Origin: Saposhnikovia divaricata
Lineage: Eukaryota; Streptophyta; Magnoliopsida; Apiales; Apiaceae
DNA: 64,000 nucleotides
Assembly (NCBI GenBank): GCA_036435485.1
Contig: CM071598.1
Coordinates: forward strand, 205,695,148 to 205,759,147
Direction of reading: 5' to 3'
The translations under genes were made by a program, and so were the position numbers. Every line of letters starts with the position of its first letter. The first letter of the stretch is position 1. Below the pieces are notes generated by a model. The model did no database searches and was not told the origin of the DNA. It worked only from the letters and a program-made list of their open reading frames with translations. Below, in pieces: positions 56,762 through 64,000 of the stretch.

Positions 56762-58150
56762 TGAAAGGCATATGACTCAGCCTATTTGTAGTTCGAGGAT
56801 CCTAATCCAATTAAACTAGATTGTAATAAGTAAATAATATCAACTGTCACAGGAATCTCAAAAGATGATAACCGTCAGAAGAAAAATCAACAAGTCAATC
56901 TATAGTTTTGATGTTTTACACTGGAAGAAGATTCAGATATCTGATCAGGCCTCAAGGTAGCATTGAAACAAATGGATTCATTTAAGAGACAGAGATTTCT
57001 ATAAGTGATAAGAAACAATTTCAGTACCGAATGATTGATGAGAGTGAAGAGTATAAAAAGACCACAGTGTTAAAGTCACGATGAAGAACAGAGATTGGAG
57101 TTAGTCGTTCATGAACCAGACAGTACATCGAGCGTCAACATCATTCCAGTGTATGTTCCTTATCATAATTGCGTGGTTTGCAGCGGAGTATTGACTATTA
57201 AAGAATTTATATTAATCTATTTTAATTGATTAAATCAAGTAATTAAGTTAATAAATAAATTAATTCTTTCAGAATTAATATATTTGTTAAAGTGATTATT
57301 AGATTAATTAAATAAGAATTAATATGAAAAAGAAATAATTAGTTAAATGATTTTTTATAAGTCATTTAATTAATTATAAACTGAAAAATATGATGATATA
57401 ACTATCAAACTGATAGTTATACCGATAGTCATATACAGTTCAAAGAAGAGATAGTCATATTCAGTTCAAAGAGGAGATAGTCATATGCAGTTCAATTGGA
57501 TAGTCATATTTCATTCAAAGGGTAGTAATACCGAATGTTATATTGAAATGGATAGTAATACTGAATGTTATATTGAGCTGGTTAGTTATACCGAAAGTTA
57601 TATTTAAACTGGACAGTCATATTACATTCAATTGATAGTCATACCGATTGTCATATTAATGTAAAATGATTGTTATATCAGTTTAAACTAAGTAATATGA
57701 CTATGGCTGTGTTATATAAAGAAGCTGAATGCAGAAGAAAAGGATCAGTCGAGCATAACACAGAAAATACACACAGCAGCCCTTATATTTCTCTCTCAAG
57801 CTCAAGAACACTTACAAGTTAAATTCTGTAAATTCAAGTTCATCTCAGTTGTAATATCCTATCCATTGGAACTTGTTTACTTGTGATTCTTGTACTACTA
57901 GCGAATTAAGTTTCCTAGTTCACAAATTGATATCTTGATTTTTATTAACTAAAATTAGCAAAGTTCATGTTGAATTTTCTAATTAGTTATTAATTACTTG
58001 ATAATCGTTTGGACTGATTTTGTAACACCCATCAAGTTAATATATTGTTATATTCAACTTGAAATTTGTGTTATATTATTCCGCACAAAATATTCGTTTA
58101 AGTGAAAATTGTTTAACGAATAAATTTCGAGAAAATGGTATAGATTGTAT
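56762..58150 (+). repeat. 3' LTR of element A, truncated (1,389 bp)
   Basis: It matches 29981-31368 closely, then stops at ..GATTGTAT. The final ~35 bp (CAACCCCCC.. to CCTAACA) are missing. From 58151 the sequence belongs to element C on the other strand. Confidence 0.92.
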
Positions 58151-59510
58151 CGATCTGAAGATTGAGATCAAGGGGCTGTGACTCCACATTTATTGAAGCC
58201 ACATCAAACTGAGTTTGAGAAGGTACAGTTTCCTGTACAGTGTGTGCACCCTGTGATTCCCCTGTGGTTTTAGATTTCACTCTTCTTCCATAGGTTTTTG
58301 AGATTGGGCTATATGTGTCTCTAACCCTCTTGTGCAGTGTTCCTTGTGGGGAACTTGATTCAGTAGTCACACCCTGTTGAGAGAGTGTAACTAGAATTTG
58401 GCCTGTAGTTACATTAGCAGTCTTTTGAGAGACTGAAATGGTGGTTGCACTCATCTCTCCTTCCTTATTCTTAGGGCTTCTTTGATGTTCACCCTGTCCC
58501 TCACCACTCACTACCTCCTTCACACTCCCCTCAAGAGTTTTGGTAGATTTTACAACAGGTGTCTTTTGAGAGACACTTGAGGTTTGCTTTTTAGAATGGG
58601 GTTTTGGAACTCTGGATTTGGTCACTTTGGTAGGAGCCTGTTTGGTCACAACTACAGACTCCATTGTGACACTAGAAGGCAAAGAAATTTGGGGGTTGGA
58701 GATAGGGGTTCCAGAGTTAGAGATAGTTACCTGAACAATTGGTAGATATACCAACTGTACTCCTGCATTGAGGTTCATTCGAATTAGGTCACTTAAGACT
58801 CTCTTCTCCTGAACAAAACATTGGAACTTGCTATCCGGGTTAGCAAAGGATAGCTTATTCTCAGATACATGCAGTGCTAAGAGCATTAAAAATCTAGCAA
58901 AGTAGATATTCTTGCTCCTAGTTTCCTTTTTACCCAACTTTGCAGCTATCTCATACATAACTAATGTGCCAAAATTATAGAATTTATCATTTAAGAGCAT
59001 ACACATCATAGTTAGCATGGACTGGGTAACAGCATCAAAATTACTAATTTTGCCTAAAAAAGTTTTAATGAAGGCATCACAGAAATATCTCCATTCTTTA
59101 ACCATTCCTTTCCTAACAATTTTCCCTAAGTTTTCAGTACTATGGGCATAATTAATAGAATTAAGCATGGCAACAATTTCAGCATCAGTGGGTACTTTAA
59201 GACAGTTATTCTCAGGCAATTTTAAACAAGCAGTTATTACATCAGAATTAACCACATAGTTTTTACCCTTTAAAGAAAAAGCAATTGTACCGTCTGTGCC
59301 ATTGTACTCAGCAGATGTCCACATTTCTTCAATTACCTCGTGGATTAAGGGAGTGGTGGCAGTCATAGCATATGACAGTTTGCATTTCTTCACGAAACTC
59401 ATCAAAGTGTGGTAGGCTTCTGGAGCATTCACTGTGTCAACAAAGGCCGCGAAATTGTTCTTCTCATAGGTAAACCCAGTGGAGGACATCATCTTAACAA
59501 TAGGCGCCAT
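58113..59510 (-). pseudogene. Third ORF of element C, C-terminus lost
   Basis: The ATG is at 59510 (M-A-P-I-V-K-M-M). About 453 residues belong to C, and the last dozen, after 58151, are read from the LTR of element A. The N-terminal ~240 residues carry the shared domain: M-W-T-S-A-E-Y, F-S-L-K-G-K-N-Y-V-V, V-K-E-W-R-Y-F-C-D-A-F-I-K-T-F, N-F-G-T-L-V-M-Y, Y-F-A-R-F-L-M-L-L. The rest is Ser/Thr/Lys-rich and probably disordered, with K-R-V-R-D and G-R-R-V-K-S-K basic patches. The coiled-coil and C-terminal domains seen in A and B are missing because of the breakpoint. Confidence 0.8.
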
Positions 59511-60013
59511 TGAAGTGTTTGAACTTTTGTTACAGAGAGTTTTAGAGAAGAAGATGCAGTTAACTTTTGATATGCTTGAAAATGAATAAAAGTGAGATGT
59601 GAGAGAACAAGTCCGCCTTTTATATTTTTCAAGAATTAAAAATGAAATAATTAAAAGTAATTACTCCATTGGTCAAAAGTAACTGTCAGATAATAAATAA
59701 AAAGAGAATAAGTACAGCCATGATTAGATATACACGGTTACCAACGGTTATAAAAAAAATTTTATATCAACGGATATAGAATGAACGGTTGAGATACAGT
59801 TTATCCGTTGATGACGTGGATAGCCTGTTACTCGTTGACATGCGAAAATCTAGTAATGTGTTTATACTATCAACGGATAAAAGGATATCCGTTGATAAGC
59901 TAATTTTGCCTTAGACAAAATTCCTGCAGAAAATTTTTCTGAAAGTTTTAACTTTCAAGTAAATAAAAACACATTTCTAGCTTCAATTCATTGAAATCAA
60001 ATATCACTAGGAA
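59511..60013 (-). promoter_or_regulatory. pol-ORF3 spacer of element C with palindromic words
   Basis: TATCAACGGATA and its complement TATCCGTTGATA recur (59765-59776, 59802-59812, 59868-59879, 59886-59897). The last two form a 12-bp hairpin with a 6-base loop. On the minus strand, TATAAAAG (complement at 59617-59624) lies ~107 bases before the third-ORF ATG and could be its TATA box. Confidence 0.55.
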
Positions 60014-63000
60014 TTATGACAAGTTAAGCATACCTAGCTCACCTACCAATCTTGTGAATGTGGATTCATCAAGAGGCTTGGTGAAGATATCTGCAAGCTG
60101 CATTTCACTTGGCACAAAGTGCATTTCTACTGTACCATTCATCACATGTTCTATAATGAAGTGGTATTTGATGTCAATGTGCTTGGTTCTCGAATGTTGC
60201 ACTGGATTCCCTGTGATGGCAATAGCACTTGTGTTCTCACAAAAAATTGGAATCTTCTCAACTTTTAGACCATAGTCAATGAGTTGGTTTCTCATCCATA
60301 GAATCTGTGCACAACAGCTTCCAGCAGCAATGTACTCAGCTTCAGCTGTAGAAGTGGAGACTGAGTTTTGTTTCTTACTGAACCATGAAACAAGCCTGTT
60401 TCCTAGAAATTGACAGGAACCTGTAGTACTTTTCCTATCAACTCTGCAACCTGCATAATCTGCATCTGAATAGCCAGTTAGATCAAAACCAGATTCTCTT
60501 GGGTACCAAATGCCAAGGTTTGGTGTTCCCTTGAGATACCTGAAAATTCTTTTAATAGCTATTAAGTGAGACTCTCTAGGGTCAGCTTGAAATCTAGCAC
60601 AAAGACAGGTAGAAAACATTATATCAAGTCTACTAGCTGTTAGGTATAGAAGTGAACCTACCATGCCTCTATAGCTTGAGATGTCCACAGACTTTTCCTT
60701 AGTATTCAACTCAAGCTTAGTTGCAGTGGCCATAGGTGTTTTAGCAGATGTACAATCCATTAAGTCAAATTTCTTTAAGAGATCATAAATATATTTTGTT
60801 TGACTTATGAAAATGCCCTCATTAATTTGCTTTACTTGTAGGCCAAGAAAGTAAGTTAATTCACCCATCATGCTCATTTCATACCTACTTTGCATAAGTT
60901 TGGAAAACTTTTTGCAAAGCTTCTCATCTGTAGACCCAAAAATAATATCATCTACATAGATTTGAACAAGTATTGAAGAGCCATTAATATCCTTATGAAA
61001 TAAGGTTTTATCTACTGTACCTCTAGTGAAGTGGTTTTCCAAAAGAAATTGAGATAAAGTTTCATACCAGGCTCTTGGTGCTTGCTTCAAACCATAAAGT
61101 GCTTTCATGAGAAGATATACATATTCTGGAAATTCTGGATCCTCAAAACCAGGAGGTTGATGGACATAGACCTCTTCTTCCAGTTCCCCATTTAGAAAGG
61201 CACTTTTGACATCCATCTGATAGACTTTGAAATTGGCATGTGCTGCATAGGCTAGAAAGATTCTTATTGCCTCAAGTCTTGCCACGGGAGCAAAAGTTTC
61301 ATCAAAATCTATTCCTTCTTCTTGAGAATAGCCCTTTGCCACTAATCTAGCTTTATTCCTCACAATTATGCCATTTTCATCTGTCTTATTCTTGAGAACT
61401 CATTTAGTACCTATGACACTTCTATCATCAGGTTTGGGCACAAGTTTCCATACTTTATTTCTTTCAAATTGGTTTAGCTCTTCTTGCATTGCTAACACCC
61501 AATCTGGATCTAGAAGGGCATCTTCCACTTTCTTAGGTTCCTCATGAGACAGGAAGCTACTGTATAGACATTCTGCTTGAGTGGCCCTTCTAGTTTGGAC
61601 TCTTGAATTTGATTCACCAATGATTAACTCAAATGGATGATTTCTAGTCCATTTTCTTGCAGGTGGAAGGTTTGATCTTGATGAGGTTGCTTCATTTCCA
61701 TGATCATGTTGATTTAGCATTGAATTTTGACCTTGAGAAACTCCCCCTGAGTTTGTTGTCCTTGCTGAATTATGAAGTTGACTGTCAATGGATGCATCAT
61801 TTTGCCTGTCGACGGATGCTTGAGAATATCTCTCAACGGATGCATCTCTAATAGTGTCAACGGATGTTGCAGAATGACTGTCAACGGATGTTGCAGAATG
61901 ACTGTCAACGGATGCTTCATTTTCAGTGTAAGCATCACTTCTAGTTGGTATAACAGCTCTAGGTGGATCTCTGTGGTCATGATCTTCATTTTCCTCATCA
62001 TCATCATATTACATTCTTCCTTCACCTTCATTCTCAAATTCCAACTTTTCATGGTAACCTTCATCATTTAGGCCTAGAACCTTTTGATCATCAAACACAA
62101 CATGTACAGATTCCATAACAATGTTGGTTCTTAGATTGTAGACCTTGTAGGCTTTCCCTGCTGCATATCCAACGAAAATAGCTTCATCTGCCTTTGCTTC
62201 AAATTTGACCAAGTTATCTCCATGATTCCTTAGCACAAAACACTTACACCCAAAGACATGTAGGAAAGCTAAGGTTGGTTTCTTGTTGGTTAATAACTGA
62301 TAAGGAGTCATTCCTCTAGCTTGATTGACCAAGGAAATATTCTGAGTAAAGCATGCAGTGTTGACAGCTTCAGCCCAGAAATATGTTGGTAACCTTGATT
62401 CACTGAACATTGTTCTAGCTGCTTCAATGAGAGTTCTGTTTTTCCTTTCAACAACTCCATTTTGTTGAGGTGTTCTGGCAGCAGAAAACTCATGGACAAT
62501 TCCATTCTCTTCACAGAAACTCTTCATTGTGGAATTCTTGAATTCAGTACCATTGTCACTCCTGATTCTTTGTACTCTGTCTTCAGAACCATTGTTTAGC
62601 ATTCTGAGATGATTGATGATGATTTCACTTGCACAATCCTTGGAGTGCAGGAAGAAGGTCCATGTGAACTTAGAAAAATCATCTACAATCACCAGACAGT
62701 ATTTCTTCTTTGAAATAGACATGACATTTACAGGACCAAATAAATCCATATGCAGCAATTGAAGAGGCTTAACAATGGATGACCCTGTCTTGCTTTTGAA
62801 GGATGATTTCTTTTATTTCCCTAATTGGCAGGCATCACACAGCCCATCTTTGACAAACTCCAATTGAGGGATTCCTCTAGCAAGATCCTTTCTTACCAAA
62901 TCATTCATAACTTTAAAATTCAAATGTGACAGCTTCTTATGCCATAGCCAACTCTCATCCTTACTTGCTTTTCTGAAGAGACAAGTAATGGATTCTGAGC

Positions 63001-64000
63001 ATGCTGAATTGAAGTCAGCTATGTAAACATTTCCTTTTCTAAAGCCTGTCAATACCACATTGTTGTCTTCCTTGGCAGAAACAACACAGGCTTCTTTTGT
63101 GAACTTTACTTCATAGTCTTTGTCTCAAATCTGACTGATACTCAGCAAATTGTGCTTCAAACCTTCAACTAAAGCCACTTCTTCAATGATGACATTGTCT
63201 TTTGAAATCAGGCCATATCCCTTAGTATATCCTTTGCTGTCATCTCCAAAGGTAATTCTAGGGCCAGCTCCTTCCTTGAACTCTGTGAGCAGGGTTGAAT
63301 CTCCTGTCATGTGCCTAGAGCATCCACTGTCTAGGTACCATAGATTCCTTCTGTTTCCCTGATTGCTAGCTGAACTTGCTTCCTGCTCTTCAGAATCAGC
63401 CATTAAAGCAAGGTTGACTAACTCAACATCATCATCAGAATGATTGTTATCAACAGCCCAGTCATACTCTTGGGTCAAGAATGCCTTTCCTTTCTGCATG
63501 AGAAGATCAAAATATTTCTTCTTATAGTCAACAGCCTCAGTTGGCTTTCCCTTGTTCTCAGATCTAGGTTTCCTGCATTCACTTATCATGTGACCAGCAA
63601 TTCCACAATTGTAGCATTTAATTTTGGATTTATCCACATAGTTGCTTGTGGAAAAATCCTTGTTAAATGGCTTGGCCACCCCAGAGTTTCTCTTGAATTT
63701 CAGCTTAGAGAATCTCCTAGATAGAAAAGCTAAGTGCTCATCTATCTCATCCAATTCATCCTGCTGAAGAGCATTCAATTCCTCAGACACCTTTTCCTTG
63801 CTCCTGCTTGATTCTGCTCTACCTTTACAAACCTCCCTGTTTGGTGTAGAACTAGCAGTTTCTGTCCTTTCCTCCTTTTGCTCCAAGTTGGCAACAAGTG
63901 CAACTGACCCACTTTTCTTTTGAGACTTCTCAATCTCTTCATCCTGCTCCATTTCCAGCTCATAGGTCTTTAAAGTTCCATAGAGCCTTTCAAGAGTAAA
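60014..64000 (-). pseudogene. pol: gag-pol of element C, one frame with four stops
   Basis: A single frame runs from the window end to TAA at 60014-60016. The Gag tail (L-E-R-L-Y-G-T-L-K-T-Y-E-L-E) at the right edge is followed by a CCHC knuckle (C-Y-N-C-x4-H-x4-C), then directly the protease L-D-S-G-C-S-R-H-M-T-G. The integrase zinc finger, integrase core (H-M-D-L-F, R-S-D-N-G, V-V-E-R-K), RT (Y-V-D-D-I-I-F-G) and RNase H (D-A-D-Y-A-G, T-A-E-A-E-Y, C-E-N-T-S-A) follow. In-frame stops lie at 63125-63127, 62813-62815, 62009-62011 and about 61400-61402, and no frameshift was noticed. RNase H has C-E-N where relatives have C-D-N. Between integrase and RT a repeated S-V-D-S-H-S-A-T segment is encoded by the same word that recurs in the spacer. 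Confidence 0.9.
61779..61914 (-). repeat. Iterated GTCAACGGATG word inside pol of element C
   Basis: Six copies, some with one change, lie at 61779-61789, 61808-61818, 61832-61842, 61856-61866, 61880-61890 and 61904-61914. Spacing is 22-29 bases and not always a multiple of three. Translation on the minus strand gives S-V-D or S-I-D at most copies. Confidence 0.8.

Larger units (their letters stand above)
29981..58150 (+). mobile_element. Sirevirus-like copia element A, split by element B
   Basis: The parts in order are 5' LTR, tRNA-Met-type primer site, gag, pol, a 1.4-kb spacer, a long third ORF, polypurine tract and 3' LTR. Without element B and its duplicated 5 bp, A is about 13.5 kb. 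It inserted into element D, with CCAAT on its left. No matching right flank exists, because the 3' LTR is cut ~35 bp short and joined to element C. Its LTRs are nearly identical, yet gag, pol and the third ORF all carry stops or frameshifts. Confidence 0.9.
58151..64000 (-). mobile_element. Sirevirus-like copia element C, minus strand, both ends missing
   Basis: Right to left it has the end of gag, pol, a 0.5-kb spacer and a third ORF cut at 58151. Neither LTR is in the window. The right side continues past the window end. It has the same plan as A and B but distinct sequence, and its gag runs straight into the protease in a single frame. Confidence 0.88.

Noticed and set aside
1..64000. tRNA, rRNA, snRNA or snoRNA genes
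   Set aside because: I saw no cloverleaf or conserved RNA core. The tRNA-like matches are retrotransposon primer-binding sites.

Overview
The window is plant nuclear DNA from a eudicot-type genome. The evidence is a spliced nitrate/peptide-transporter gene with GT..AG introns, Ty1/copia elements primed from initiator tRNA-Met, Stowaway and hAT MITEs, Helitrons with the plant 3' hairpin, and fragments of the plant-specific PMD and FAR1-like genes. I cannot name the species. Only one ordinary host gene is visible, an NPF (NRT1/PTR family) transporter of four exons at 5988-8723. Almost everything else is mobile DNA.

Layout. 1-2126 holds the 3' ends of two nested copia elements, the outer one inserted in a Stowaway-like MITE. 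2208-3866 is a non-autonomous Helitron. 4020-5194 has a MITE and a palindromic insertion. The NPF gene follows, with a hAT-like MITE in intron 2. 9687-9940 is a clean Stowaway MITE. 9943-13176 is a cluster of minus-strand Helitron-like sequences that appear joined head to tail. 13428-26456 is a composite bounded by AT microsatellites: a PMD (MAIN-like) gene fragment on the plus strand meets a FAR1/MULE-transposase fragment on the minus strand, tail to tail. The PMD frame is split by a 10.1-kb retrotransposon derivative (14819-24945) with 4.5-kb LTRs, almost no interior, and a perfect AAGGG target duplication.

26878-64000 is a nest of copia elements. Element D (Ale/Retrofit-like, minus, 26878-29980) is cut by element A (Sirevirus-like, plus, 29981-58150). 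Element A is in turn split inside its third ORF by element B (Sirevirus-like, plus, 39467-54145, TSD ACAAG). The 3' LTR of A lacks its last ~35 bp and runs directly into the truncated third ORF of a minus-strand Sirevirus-like element, C (58151 to beyond the window end).

How the parts work together. Elements A, B and C share one plan: gag, pol, a non-coding spacer, then a long third ORF, with PPTs visible in A and B. Gag packages the RNA, and the protease, integrase, RT and RNase H of Pol process, copy and insert it. The third ORFs are mutually homologous, and none shows an obvious signal peptide or membrane segment. Each element also carries its own short palindromic word, iterated in its non-coding parts and, in C, also inside pol. 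B is closest to functional: pol and the 1,340-codon third ORF are open, and gag has a single in-frame TAG. A and C have several stops or frameshifts. The shared third-ORF, spacer and iterated-word design is the observation I consider most worth following.
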